This document shows, piece after piece, positions 7,600 to 16,216 of a DNA stretch of 21,718 bases (positions are counted from its first letter, which is position 1; every line of letters begins with the position of its first letter). The position numbers were made by a program, and so were the translations under genes. The stretch is from JAWXCM01 sp034408745 (GTDB lineage Bacteria > Acidobacteriota > Terriglobia > Bryobacterales > Bryobacteraceae), in assembly GCA_034408745.1 (NCBI GenBank), contig JAWXCM010000121.1, positions 1 to 21,718 of the forward strand, given 5' to 3'. The notes under the pieces are model-generated. The model saw only the letters and a program-made list of their open reading frames with translations, was not told the DNA's origin and ran no database searches.

Positions 7600-9486
7600 T
7601 TAGTTTCTCCGAAAGCTGAGGCTGCGTTCCAGCGCGGTGGCTGCCTGGCGAGCTTCCTCGCCGACGGCAGGGTCGTTTATTTGGGATTTCACCAGCGCGA
7701 GCGACTCCGGACAAATAATCCGCTGGGCGGCAGCGAGAATGATTTTCTTTTCTTCCGGACGGCGCGCGGCGGCCAGACCATCGGCCAGCATTTTCGCGGA
7801 TTCGGCGGGAGGCCGGCTGGACGGAATCTGCACCAGTCGAACGAAGCCTCTGAGGGCAAGGGCCTGATGTGAGGCGTTGGCGGTGGATTGCGCGAGCGCC
7901 AGAAGGTCGGGCGCGGGGTCTGCGGAAGGCCATCCTGCGAGCGCGTTGATCGCTGCGCGCTGCTGATCGTTATCCTTCGCCTTGAGCGCCTCGCGGATCA
8001 CGGGGAGCGCGTCGTTGTTGCCGACGGCGGACATGATGGCGAGCAGAGAGACCCGCAGATCGGCGTCAGTCGCCGCGGCATTCGCCTTCAGCAACTCGGC
8101 CACGGAAGCGTCTTTGGAACGCCGAATGGCAGCGGCCACGGTACGCTCGTACTCGCTGCGTTCGGTGTCGTCCTCGGTCCGCGAAAGCAGGGCGATTAAT
8201 TGTGGCACTTCGGGAGGCCCGGCGGTTTCGCGCAGGGCTCGAATGCTCTCGGTGCGGACAGGCTTTTCTTTGCTCGCGGCCGTCCGCAGCAGGATGGCGG
8301 GGGCGCCGCGGATTCCCCGCTCGCCGGAGGCTCGGATTAATTCGGCCTGAGTTTTCGCCTCCGTAGTGACGGGAATCGCCTCTAATATTGCGGCGTCCAC
8401 ATCGGCTCCGCGAATGCTCGCCAGCGCCAAACGAACGGCGGCCTGTTCCTCGCCCGTGGTCTGTCCGGCCCGTGCGGCCAGGGTGGGAATCTGCTTGCGA
8501 GTGCCCAGCTTTGCGAGACCGTTGATTGCGGCGATGCGGACGGGCACACTCTCCGATGCCAGGCTTTCTTCCAGCAGCGGGGCGACGGTCGCGTGCCCGG
8601 TGTCGGCCAGCGCGGTCAGGATCTGGACCCGGGCAGGGGCCAATACGGTGGAAGCAGCGCGGATCAGGGCAGCCTCGTCCAGCCGGGCGAGTTCGCGAAT
8701 CGCGATGGCCCGCACCCGAGGCGTCGCGGTCTTCAGGGCGGCCAGCAGAGTCTCAGTAGACCGTGCCCCTTCCACCCGGGCGATGCCGTGCAGGGCGGCC
8801 ATTCGGACGGCCTCGTTGTCCGAGGTCAGCAGGTTGCGGTAGATGGGGCCGGCAGCCGTGGCAGGAGCGGTTTCGGCGAGCTGCAACAGAGCGTCGGCGA
8901 CGACCGGCGTGGCCTTCGCTGAGAGCAATGCCTCCCGCGCGGCGGGCGTTCCGATGTGCGCCAGCGCGGTGGCCGCGGCTTCCGTCAGGGGCCTATCCGA
9001 GGACGCCAGTAGAGGTCGAAGCAGTGGCACGGAGGCGGCATCGCGGCGGCGTCCGAGAGACACGGCGAGGCCCGCCTTCCCTGCTCCGCCGGTCTGCGGT
9101 AACGCCTTGCGAAGGGCGCCGGTCGCTTCGGGCCCGGGGATGCGTTCCAGAGCGTAGCGCGCCATTTCCAGCGTGTCCGCCCGATTGAGCAGGGCCGCCA
9201 GCGCGGGCACGGATGCGCTGCTGCCGACGATGGCCAGGTTACGGCAAAAGGAGTCGCGAGCCGCATTGTTACGCGCTGACGGGAGCGCCGCGATAAGCCG
9301 CTTCTCCAGATCGCGAGCCTGCGCCGGCTGCCCGGTGGCCCGCAGGGTCTCAGCCTCCAGCGCCCGCAGCGCGGTGGGATCGCCGCCAAAGTCGTAGCCG
9401 GCCACCTGCTGAATCCACGTTCCGGCATCAGCCGCGCTGAGCATGGTGGTCAGCAGGACACAGGGGAGTATTTTCAGACGGACCAT
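7600..9486 (-). CDS. Exported HEAT-repeat protein (stand-alone copy)
   Basis: A 628-residue protein. A signal peptide (MVRLKILPCVLLTTMLSAADA) is followed by back-to-back HEAT-type helical repeats from about residue 65 to the end, for example VPALAALLNRADTLEMARYALERI and RMAALHGIARVEG, ending ALERSLSFRRN. It looks like a scaffold, with no catalytic motif and no CxxCH heme site. The start at 9486 was chosen because it begins the signal peptide, has AGGAG just upstream, and overlaps the previous gene's stop by 13 nt (translational coupling). A longer in-frame ATG at 9783 would run far into that gene. It is clearly paralogous to the C-terminal half of the ThuA-HEAT fusion, including the block VPALA-LLN-A-T--MARYALERI and the ARRN/FRRN ending. 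In that protein HEAT and ThuA are one chain, which suggests this protein partners the stand-alone ThuA protein. Confidence 0.87.
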   Translation of the reverse strand: MVRLKILPCVLLTTMLSAADAGTWIQQVAGYDFGGDPTALRALEAETLRATGQPAQARDLEKRLIAALPSARNNAARDSFCRNLAIVGSSASVPALAALLNRADTLEMARYALERIPGPEATGALRKALPQTGGAGKAGLAVSLGRRRDAASVPLLRPLLASSDRPLTEAAATALAHIGTPAAREALLSAKATPVVADALLQLAETAPATAAGPIYRNLLTSDNEAVRMAALHGIARVEGARSTETLLAALKTATPRVRAIAIRELARLDEAALIRAASTVLAPARVQILTALADTGHATVAPLLEESLASESVPVRIAAINGLAKLGTRKQIPTLAARAGQTTGEEQAAVRLALASIRGADVDAAILEAIPVTTEAKTQAELIRASGERGIRGAPAILLRTAASKEKPVRTESIRALRETAGPPEVPQLIALLSRTEDDTERSEYERTVAAAIRRSKDASVAELLKANAAATDADLRVSLLAIMSAVGNNDALPVIREALKAKDNDQQRAAINALAGWPSADPAPDLLALAQSTANASHQALALRGFVRLVQIPSSRPPAESAKMLADGLAAARRPEEKKIILAAAQRIICPESLALVKSQINDPAVGEEARQAATALERSLSFRRN

Positions 9487-10706
9487 GGGGCTCCTAAGGG
9501 GCGCGAGAGTAAGCGCTCGGCTGAGGCGTCGTTCAAAATTTGTTGTTTCGTGGGATCCCAGCGGATGATCCGGCCCGTTCGCATCGCGATGCACCCCAGC
9601 CAGCCGGGCGTCGCGGACCGCAGGGCGACATGAGCCGGCGTGAGCGTTTCCGCCCGATTGAACACGCAGTCGATGAACTGGCGGTGGTGGCTCGCGGACA
9701 CCGGCAGGCGGACCTCCGAGGGCCCGATCCGCGAGGTCAGCAGGCTGCGCGGGGACGCTTCGGCTCCGCTGCGATCCACCCAAACCCAGCCTTCATCGCC
9801 AATCCAGCGCGTACCGGGACGAATATCGTCAAAACCGCCCGAGATATTCATGGTAATTCCCCCCGCATATTTCGCCACTACTCTCCATTGAGCGGGCGTG
9901 TTCCACAGCGGATGCCGCGGGACTTCGCCATGCGCCTCCACGGACAACGGCCCGGTTGCATCCAGACCGAGACCCCAGTGCGCGATATCGACGTGGTGTC
10001 CCACCCAGTCCATCAGCGAGCCGCCGCCGGTATCGTAGTTCCAGCGCCAGGTCTTGTGGACTCTCGCCGGGGCGTAGGGAACGGCCGGAGCGGGCCCCAG
10101 CCAACGCTTCCAGTCCAGCGTTTTCGGTGGAGTCTCGGGCTGCACTTTGTGGCCCAGACCATCCCAGTCGTTCAACCCGGCGGGCAGGCCGATTTCCACC
10201 GTGTGGACCTTGCCGATACGTCCATTCCGGACCAGTTCGCAGGCATAGCGAAACTGCGCGACGGAGCGCTGCCAGCTTCCGGTTTGCCAGATGCGTCCAT
10301 ATCGATCCACCGCGTCGGCGATGGCGAGGCCCTCGGTCCAGTTGTGGGCCAGAGGCTTCTCTCCGTAGACGTCCTTGCCGTTTCGCAACGCTGTGCCGGC
10401 GACAATCCCATGCCAGTGGTCCGGAACCGCCATGTAGACGGCGTCGATATCGGGACGCGCCATCATCTCCTCAAACTCATGGTGGGTGCGGGCGCCCGGC
10501 GCCGCAGCCCCCGCTTCGGCCAGATGATTCGCGTCAATGTCGCAGATGCCGGCGATCCGAACCCGGGGATCGCTCTGGAAGATCTTCATGGTGGCCAGAC
10601 CCTGCCAGCCGACGCCGACCACACCGAGCGCCACGCTGGACGACGGAGGTACCTGCGCACCGAGAACCGAGCCCATTCCACAACCCAGAAAAGTCCGGCG
10701 GTTCAT
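9474..10706 (-). CDS. Gfo/Idh/MocA-family oxidoreductase A, twin-arginine exported
   Basis: A 410-residue NAD(P)-dependent oxidoreductase, predicted periplasmic. The N-terminus MNRRTFLGCGMGSVLGA carries a twin-arginine motif. The Rossmann motif is GVVGVGWQG (28-36), CDID follows at 55-58, and the catalytic-type EKP is E116-K117-P118. The C-terminal substrate domain includes MDWVGHHVDIAHW (232-244), which supplies the conserved Asp/His residues. Family members oxidise or reduce sugars, inositols or glycosides, usually with tightly bound nucleotide when exported (as in glucose-fructose oxidoreductase). Substrate cannot be read from sequence. It starts 3 nt after the ThuA stop and overlaps the HEAT gene by 13 nt, so it is embedded in the operon between ThuA and HEAT. 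It is the most divergent of the three paralogues here: it has QTGSWQRS where B and C have FQFGTQQRS, and HHVDIAHW where they have GIHDVD. Confidence 0.9.
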   Translation of the reverse strand: MNRRTFLGCGMGSVLGAQVPPSSSVALGVVGVGWQGLATMKIFQSDPRVRIAGICDIDANHLAEAGAAAPGARTHHEFEEMMARPDIDAVYMAVPDHWHGIVAGTALRNGKDVYGEKPLAHNWTEGLAIADAVDRYGRIWQTGSWQRSVAQFRYACELVRNGRIGKVHTVEIGLPAGLNDWDGLGHKVQPETPPKTLDWKRWLGPAPAVPYAPARVHKTWRWNYDTGGGSLMDWVGHHVDIAHWGLGLDATGPLSVEAHGEVPRHPLWNTPAQWRVVAKYAGGITMNISGGFDDIRPGTRWIGDEGWVWVDRSGAEASPRSLLTSRIGPSEVRLPVSASHHRQFIDCVFNRAETLTPAHVALRSATPGWLGCIAMRTGRIIRWDPTKQQILNDASAERLLSRPLGAPWSV

Positions 10707-10709
10707 TGC

Positions 10710-11615
10710 TTACTTCGTGGAAACCGGTGCCATGGGCGCTTTCAGATCGCCGGTGGCGAACTGAATTCCCGCAAGGAAATGCTGAAGCAAAACCGGGTCT
10801 GTGAAAATCTGCGGATTATGGCCGAGGGTCGTGTAGAATACTCGTCCTTTTCCGTAAGGTTTTACCCAGCTGATGGGGAAATCCATGTCTTTCTGGCGCT
10901 GGGGCAGGATCCTGTGGCCAGGTCCCTTCTCCACTTTGTCGGCGTCGATGCTCAGCAGTACATGCAGCCGATCCCGCAGGGTTGGTTCACGGAACTGGAA
11001 AGCCTCGTCGCTGACGGTGAAAGGACCCTTGAACATCGCGGTCAGGGGGCTCTTTGGATCGTCGATCTTCACGTAGGTGGTGTCGCGCGGTTCCCATGGA
11101 TGGCCGCCATCCTCATAGCCGCCAAGCATGACGCCGAACTCGGGAAACTGATCGTACTTCGGATGCTGAACGAAGGTTGCGGCGGCTCCGTGAAAGCCGA
11201 GAAAACCCTTTCCTTCGCGGACGAATGCGAGAAGAGCCTCTCGCTTTTCCGGATCCTCCAACAAAATACCGAGCGTGTTGTTAAAAATGATGGCGTCGTA
11301 CTGCTTCAGGTTCGCGGCGGTGAAATCCGACTCCTCATTCCCGATGGTGATGGTGAACGCGCCGGTACGCTTGCCCATCAACTCCAGCGCGTAGTTGGCC
11401 CAGGCGATGGAGCCATGGCCATTGACGGCCTTTCCATTGCGGCGGGTCATGTGGCAGAGCAGAATTTTGCGTGGTTTGGCAGGCTTGGCCACCGCCTTGC
11501 CGGGGATCGCGGCCTCTATGGACGCCTTCTGCTCCGGAGTCAACTCAGGCAGGGGAACGTTCTCGGCGAGCGCCGCGAGACAAGCGATGAGACTAATCAG
11601 GAGTACTTTTCGAAT
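10710..11615 (-). CDS. Exported ThuA-domain protein (stand-alone), possible ATT start
   Basis: A roughly 300-residue protein with a short hydrophobic signal (RKVLLISLIACLAALA), the linker LTPEQKASIEAAIPGKAVAK, and a ThuA domain: RKILLCHMT, DAIIFNNTLGILLEDPEKREAL, FVREGKGFLGFHGA, GGHPWEP, and YGKGRVFYTTLGHNP near the end. ThuA proteins have a glutamine-amidotransferase-like fold and are linked to 3-keto-sugar metabolism with ThuB, a Gfo/Idh/MocA enzyme; exact chemistry here is unknown. The start is a problem. The first ATG in frame is at 11690, 65 nt inside the upstream gene, and no ATG, GTG or TTG lies nearer the signal peptide. The ATT at 11613-11615 falls exactly where Met-Arg-Lys-Val would be expected and is 10 nt after the upstream stop. 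I mark that start with caution; the true start could be 11690. It closely matches residues 219-475 of the ThuA-HEAT fusion, including the linker. Confidence 0.83.
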   Translation of the reverse strand: MRKVLLISLIACLAALAENVPLPELTPEQKASIEAAIPGKAVAKPAKPRKILLCHMTRRNGKAVNGHGSIAWANYALELMGKRTGAFTITIGNEESDFTAANLKQYDAIIFNNTLGILLEDPEKREALLAFVREGKGFLGFHGAAATFVQHPKYDQFPEFGVMLGGYEDGGHPWEPRDTTYVKIDDPKSPLTAMFKGPFTVSDEAFQFREPTLRDRLHVLLSIDADKVEKGPGHRILPQRQKDMDFPISWVKPYGKGRVFYTTLGHNPQIFTDPVLLQHFLAGIQFATGDLKAPMAPVSTK

Positions 11616-11625
11616 AAAGGAAGTT

Positions 11626-12924
11626 TTAGATTCGCCACGGGCTCCGCAATGTCCGTGAGAGCTGGCGGTTGGCCGCCTCGTCGGACACAAATTGTTCTTT
11701 CTCCGGACTCCACCTCAGCTTCCGGCCGAGGCGCATGGAGATATCGGATAAATGACAGACCGCGTCGCTGCGGACCGCTGCGTCGATATGAGAGATGGGA
11801 CGGGTTCGCGTTTTTACGGCATCAAGGAAATTGCGGCGGTGATTTGCGCTGCGGGGCAGCCGGACTTCATTTGGGCCGATCACTTCGCGTAAGAGTGATT
11901 TGGGCTCGGCCTGCAGGCCGTTGCGGCCAACCAGCACCCAGCCGTCGCTCCCCTCGAAGACCATGCACATCCACTGGAGCCGGAACTGGGGCCGCTTCTT
12001 CACGGCGGTCGGCATGTCCATAATGCTGAGCTTCACGCCGTTAGCGTAGGTGAGCACGGCGTCGAACTCCTTCGCCGTATCGAACAGTCCCTTGCCGGGG
12101 AAGACGCCCGTCGCCTCCACCTCGACAGGCCCCGAATGATCGGCGTCCAAAGCCCACTGAGCGATATCAACGTCGTGAATTCCCCATGCTCCGCTCAGGC
12201 AGCCGAGAGAATAATCGTGAATATGCGTCCAGTCGCGAGTACACCGGCGCGTATTGAACGGTGCCCACGGAGACGGACCGAGCCACATTTCGTAGTCAAA
12301 ACCGGCGGGAATCGGTTCCTCCGGGAGATCGGGCGAGAACGGCGCGGTGGCAGTGCCGATCATGATGTCCCGCATCTTGCCGAGACGCCCGTTGCGCACC
12401 AGTTCGCAGGCAAATCGATAGCCGGCATCGGACCGCTGCTGGGTGCCGAACTGGAAGACGACACCGTACCGGTTCACCGCATCGCGCATGGCCTGGTTCT
12501 CGGCAATGCTCATGCTCATCGGCTTCTCGTAGTACATGTCCTTGCGGTTACGCGCCGCCTCAAGACCGATGAGGGCGTGCCAGTAGTCCGGGCAGGCCAT
12601 CACCATGGCGTCGATATCGGGTCGCGCGAGCAGCTCACGGAAGTCGTTATAGAGGGCGCAATCCTTGTTGCCGTACGCGGTGTCGACAATACTCTTCGCG
12701 GCTTCCCGATGCTCGCGGCGAACGTCGCAAATGGCTACGGTTTGTACGTCGGCATTCTGCACAAATGCGCGCACGTGGCCGGTTCCCATGCCGCCAACTC
12801 CGATGTGGCCGATGGTGATGCGATCACTGGGTGGAACCGCGCCATTGAGTCCCAGCGCGCTGCCAGGGACGATCATTGGCGCGACTGATGCGGTTTTCAG
12901 GAAGCTACGTCGGCTGGTGATCAC
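11626..12924 (-). CDS. Gfo/Idh/MocA-family oxidoreductase B, twin-arginine exported
   Basis: A 432-residue predicted periplasmic NAD(P)-dependent oxidoreductase. The leader MITSRRSFLKTASVAPMIVP has a near-perfect twin-arginine motif (SRRSFLK). Next come the Rossmann motif IGHIGVGGMG (38-47), CDVRREH (66-72), catalytic-type EKP at 133-135, and GAWGIHDVDIAQW in the substrate domain (His250, Asp251, Asp253). The start codon is GTG at 12924; no in-frame ATG precedes it, and the Shine-Dalgarno is poor, suggesting coupling to the fusion gene that ends 16 nt upstream. It resembles oxidoreductase C most closely (shared FQFGTQQRS, ACELVRNG/AAELVRNG, GAWGIHDVD), so B and C look like duplicates. It is followed by ThuA, as C is followed by the ThuA-containing fusion. 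Sugar or glycoside oxidation is likely from family; the substrate is unknown. Confidence 0.9.
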   Translation of the reverse strand: MITSRRSFLKTASVAPMIVPGSALGLNGAVPPSDRITIGHIGVGGMGTGHVRAFVQNADVQTVAICDVRREHREAAKSIVDTAYGNKDCALYNDFRELLARPDIDAMVMACPDYWHALIGLEAARNRKDMYYEKPMSMSIAENQAMRDAVNRYGVVFQFGTQQRSDAGYRFACELVRNGRLGKMRDIMIGTATAPFSPDLPEEPIPAGFDYEMWLGPSPWAPFNTRRCTRDWTHIHDYSLGCLSGAWGIHDVDIAQWALDADHSGPVEVEATGVFPGKGLFDTAKEFDAVLTYANGVKLSIMDMPTAVKKRPQFRLQWMCMVFEGSDGWVLVGRNGLQAEPKSLLREVIGPNEVRLPRSANHRRNFLDAVKTRTRPISHIDAAVRSDAVCHLSDISMRLGRKLRWSPEKEQFVSDEAANRQLSRTLRSPWRI

Positions 12925-12940
12925 GGCACGACCATCATAG

Positions 12941-15900
12941 TTAATTTCTACGGGCCGCGAGCGCCCGCTGCAGAGCGGCTACGGCGACCCTGGCTTCGCT
13001 GGCGATCTCGGGGTCGGACTCGGCCGCCTTCGCAATCTCCAGAGATTCCGCCGCCGGGGTCCGTTGCAGGGCGGCCAGAACCACCTTCTTTTCGTCCGCG
13101 CGGTGCGATGCCTTCATGGCAATCGCCAGTAATTTGGCGGAATTTTCCGGGGTTCGACCGCTGGGAACCTGAACCTGGCGCACATATCCCCTGAGCGCGA
13201 GAACCTGAATCGGCGAGCCGCCGGGAGCCGACTGCGCCACCCGCAGCAGGTCGTCGATGGGATCGGGCGACGGCCATTCGGCCAGGCCCTTGACCGCGGC
13301 GCGCCGCAGATCGGCGTTGGCGGAACTGAGGTTCGCGCGAAGCACGGGAAGTCCGTCGGCATGCCCCACGCCGGCGAGAGCGTTGATGAGTGACTGGCGA
13401 TAGTCGTCATCCGTAGCGCTGTTCCAGGCTGCGAGGAGTGGCTGCACCGACGGCGTCGCCGAACGCCGCACTGACGCGGCGACAGCGGCTTCGAGATCGG
13501 TGCGATCGTCGTCGGCGACTTTGGGCAGGAGCGCGACCAGCGCTGCGGCATGCTCCGGCGCACCGACTTCACGCAGCGCGCGGATGGACTGGCGGCGAAC
13601 CCTGGCGTCGGCTGAGGACGCCTCGGTAAGCAATGCGGGCGCGGCGGACGTGAGACCCCGCTCGCCTGCCACTCGGATGAGTTCCAGCTTCGCCGCTGCA
13701 GCCGACGAAGGGAGGGCGCGCACGATGGCGTCGTCCACCGCGCTGCCCCGGAGGCGCGTCAGTGCGAAACGGGCGGCGGAGGCGTCGGGCTCGGGCCTGA
13801 TGGCGGCTTCCAACAGAAGAGGTACATCGGCGGCGGTGCCGAGGTCGGCCAGGCACGTCAGCGCTGCAACGCGGACCTTCTGATCGGTTGAACCAGCGCC
13901 CTCCAGAACCAGCGGTCGCGCGGTGCTCTCCGGAATCGCCGCCAGTTGGTGCAGGCCTTCCACACGCGCGGCGGAGGAAGTCAGTTTGGGATACTGCGCC
14001 ACCAGTGCAGCGGGAGCGACGCGGGCCAGTTCGGCGATCGCGGCTGCCTGGATATCGAAAGAGGGGTCGGCCAGTGCGGAGACCAGTGCTGGCGTGGCAT
14101 CGGCGGAAGCGGCCCGACGGGCCAGCCCGTGAAGCGCGGCAACCCGGACGTCGCTGGCACCGGTGGAGGCGAGGAGTTTGCGATAGATGGGGACGGCGCG
14201 ATCCGCAGGCGCTTGCTCGGCGAGGGTGAGCAGCGCGTCGGCGGTCTCGGGCGTCAGGCGCACCGTGTTCAGAGCGCGTTCAGCCTGAGGCGTCGCGATC
14301 ATGCCGAGCCCGTTGCGCGCCGCCAGCGCCGCCCGGGGGTCGGAAGTGTCAAGCAGGTTCGAGAGGGCACCCACCAGGCGGGCGTCGTGCCGGCGCGCAA
14401 GCGAGTGAATAATGCCGGTCTGCACCTTCACGTTGGGCGCGGTGGACAGAGCTTCGCGCAGAGCCTCAGCCGCGGATGGCGCGCTGATTCGTTCCAGCGC
14501 GTAGCGGGCCATGTCCGCCGTCTCCGCCTTGTTGAGGAGTTCCGCAAGCGCGGGAACGGCCGCGGCGGTGCCAATTTCCGCGAGTTGGCGGCAGACGATC
14601 TCCTTCGCCGCGACACTGACTCCGCTTTGTCTCAGAAACGCGACCAATTTCGCCTCTGGCATATCGAGCGCGCGTTCCAGACGGCGGACCGGGCCCTGAT
14701 CGCGACCCCGATCCCAAGCGGCGAGATCGCGCAGAATGGCGTCGTGCGCGGCGGCCCGGGGCAGTGGTTTCGGCGTGGCGTCCGCTTCCAGATCGCCGAG
14801 CGCGTACTGGATGCCCGCCGTGAAGAACTCCAGCATCTGCTTGTTCTGAAACACGTGGGGATTGTGGCCGAGCGTGGTGTAAAAGACGCGGCCTTTTCCG
14901 TACTGCTGAATCCAGGCGACGGCGTAATCGTTGTCGTCGCGATAACACTGGCCATAGCATCGGCCCTGGTTCATGTCGGTCTTGCGGGAATCGATACTGA
15001 GCAGCACCCGGACTTTGTCGCGGCTCCACGGGGCCTGGAAGCGAAAGTACTCGTCGGCGTACTCGAACGGTCCGGCGCCGAAGGCTTTGGTGACCGGATG
15101 CGCCGGGTCTTCCACGTTGACGGTAACCCGCTCGTCGGTCATGCGGTGAGAGGCTCCGCGAGCTCCCAGAATATTGCCGAATTCTTTCCAGTCGGTCGCC
15201 GTGACCGTGGTGGCGTGATTGCCGATCAGACCTCCGCCATTCGCCATGTAGGAGGCGAAAGCGTCCCGAACCTCGGCGTTACTGAAGATGTCGCCGATGG
15301 TGTTGTTCAGGTAGACGGCGTCGTACTGGCGCAGGCTGGCGGGATGCAGGATGGCGGGGTCGCTGCTGACTGTCGCTTCCCAGGCTCCGGTCCTGGCGCC
15401 GATCAGTTGCATGGCGAGGTTCGCGTAAGGAATTGAGGGATGACCGAAGCGCCCCACGTTCAGGTCGAACACCAGCAATTTGCGGGCTTTTTTCGGCTTC
15501 GCGGGCGCGGTCGCTGGAATGACGGATTCCAGCTGAGTACGCTCCTCCGGCGTGATTCCACCCAGACGGCGAACGCCCTGGGTTCGACTGGCGTAAGCCT
15601 GATGATAGGCCACAAGGGCGTCGACGGTCGCCACCGTGCGCTGAAGATCGCGCGCAGGCAGGGCCCACGCGAGGGGCTTCATTTCCAGCCGGTAGGCTTC
15701 TTTCAGGAATTCGTCGGAAATCATGCCGGGTTCCAGAAATGCCCCGGCGAGATTTGCGCGAAGCATGTAAATCGCGGCCAGCGTTTTGACGCCCGAACGC
15801 TCCCAGGCAGCCGGGTTGGCCCAGACTTTGATGCGCACGCCATGCGGCTGAACGGCCTTCAGCGCTGCCTCGGGAGCGGCGAGGGGACCGGTGGAGGCAT

Positions 15901-16213
15901 CAATGGCGATGATGATTTTCCGGGCCTCGGCGATGCGGGCTGCGAGCGCGAGATCGGTACCCGTGGCAGGCACGACGACAACGGGCGAAGGGTTGGTCAG
16001 CGCGCTCCCCCAGGCGGCTTCGGATGCCGGAGCCACGTCGAGGCGGCAGACCGCGGCGGCGGGAGATGTGTTGCACGGCAGCAGGTCGACCGCGAACGAC
16101 CATTCGAGCGTCGATTTGGCGCGGGCCCACACGTCATCGGGCTTCGGCTGAGCGACGACGGCAAGCGTTGCGAGGAGGCCGGTCGCGACGATACGGGCGA
16201 ATTTCGTCAACAT
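12941..16213 (-). CDS. Exported ThuA-HEAT fusion protein with unassigned N-terminal domain
   Basis: A 1090-residue protein in three parts after a signal peptide (MLTKFARIVATGLLATLAVVAQ). Residues 25-215 form a mixed alpha/beta domain I cannot assign (PVVVVPATGTDLALAARIAE ... KIIIAIDAST ... RIKVWANPAAW ... MKPLAWALPA). Residues 219-475 are the linker ITPEERTQLESVIP and a ThuA domain (RKLLVFDL, YDAVYLNNTIGDIF, NGGGLIGNHA, YGKGRVFYTTLGHNP). Residues 490-1090 are HEAT repeats ending ALAARRN. The ThuA and HEAT parts match the two separate downstream proteins, so this is a natural fusion of the same pair. ThuA folds are associated with keto-sugar conversion; HEAT arrays usually serve as scaffolds. 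No CxxCH heme motif is present. Its ATG is 3 nt after the stop of oxidoreductase C, so the two are coupled and probably act on the same pathway in the periplasm. Confidence 0.9.
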   Translation of the reverse strand: MLTKFARIVATGLLATLAVVAQPKPDDVWARAKSTLEWSFAVDLLPCNTSPAAAVCRLDVAPASEAAWGSALTNPSPVVVVPATGTDLALAARIAEARKIIIAIDASTGPLAAPEAALKAVQPHGVRIKVWANPAAWERSGVKTLAAIYMLRANLAGAFLEPGMISDEFLKEAYRLEMKPLAWALPARDLQRTVATVDALVAYHQAYASRTQGVRRLGGITPEERTQLESVIPATAPAKPKKARKLLVFDLNVGRFGHPSIPYANLAMQLIGARTGAWEATVSSDPAILHPASLRQYDAVYLNNTIGDIFSNAEVRDAFASYMANGGGLIGNHATTVTATDWKEFGNILGARGASHRMTDERVTVNVEDPAHPVTKAFGAGPFEYADEYFRFQAPWSRDKVRVLLSIDSRKTDMNQGRCYGQCYRDDNDYAVAWIQQYGKGRVFYTTLGHNPHVFQNKQMLEFFTAGIQYALGDLEADATPKPLPRAAAHDAILRDLAAWDRGRDQGPVRRLERALDMPEAKLVAFLRQSGVSVAAKEIVCRQLAEIGTAAAVPALAELLNKAETADMARYALERISAPSAAEALREALSTAPNVKVQTGIIHSLARRHDARLVGALSNLLDTSDPRAALAARNGLGMIATPQAERALNTVRLTPETADALLTLAEQAPADRAVPIYRKLLASTGASDVRVAALHGLARRAASADATPALVSALADPSFDIQAAAIAELARVAPAALVAQYPKLTSSAARVEGLHQLAAIPESTARPLVLEGAGSTDQKVRVAALTCLADLGTAADVPLLLEAAIRPEPDASAARFALTRLRGSAVDDAIVRALPSSAAAAKLELIRVAGERGLTSAAPALLTEASSADARVRRQSIRALREVGAPEHAAALVALLPKVADDDRTDLEAAVAASVRRSATPSVQPLLAAWNSATDDDYRQSLINALAGVGHADGLPVLRANLSSANADLRRAAVKGLAEWPSPDPIDDLLRVAQSAPGGSPIQVLALRGYVRQVQVPSGRTPENSAKLLAIAMKASHRADEKKVVLAALQRTPAAESLEIAKAAESDPEIASEARVAVAALQRALAARRN

Positions 16214-16216
16214 GGG

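Noticed and set aside
9487..9783. Longer N-terminus for the HEAT protein
   Set aside because: It would overlap oxidoreductase A by about 300 bases. The sequence is Arg/Pro-rich shadow, and the signal peptide begins at 9486 with its own AGGAG.
9540..12023. Open frame of 827 codons on the plus strand opposite oxidoreductase A, ThuA and part of oxidoreductase B
   Set aside because: The opposite strand carries three clear family proteins over the same bases. The plus-strand product is rich in Arg, Pro and Gly, shows no recognisable domain and has no ribosome-binding site. Long antisense frames are expected in GC-rich genes where stop codons are rare.
7600..16213. Possibility that the ThuA/HEAT proteins are membrane-bound cytochrome-type dehydrogenases seen with HEAT and ThuA modules in other phyla
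   Set aside because: No CxxCH heme-binding motif is present in either HEAT protein or the ThuA segments.
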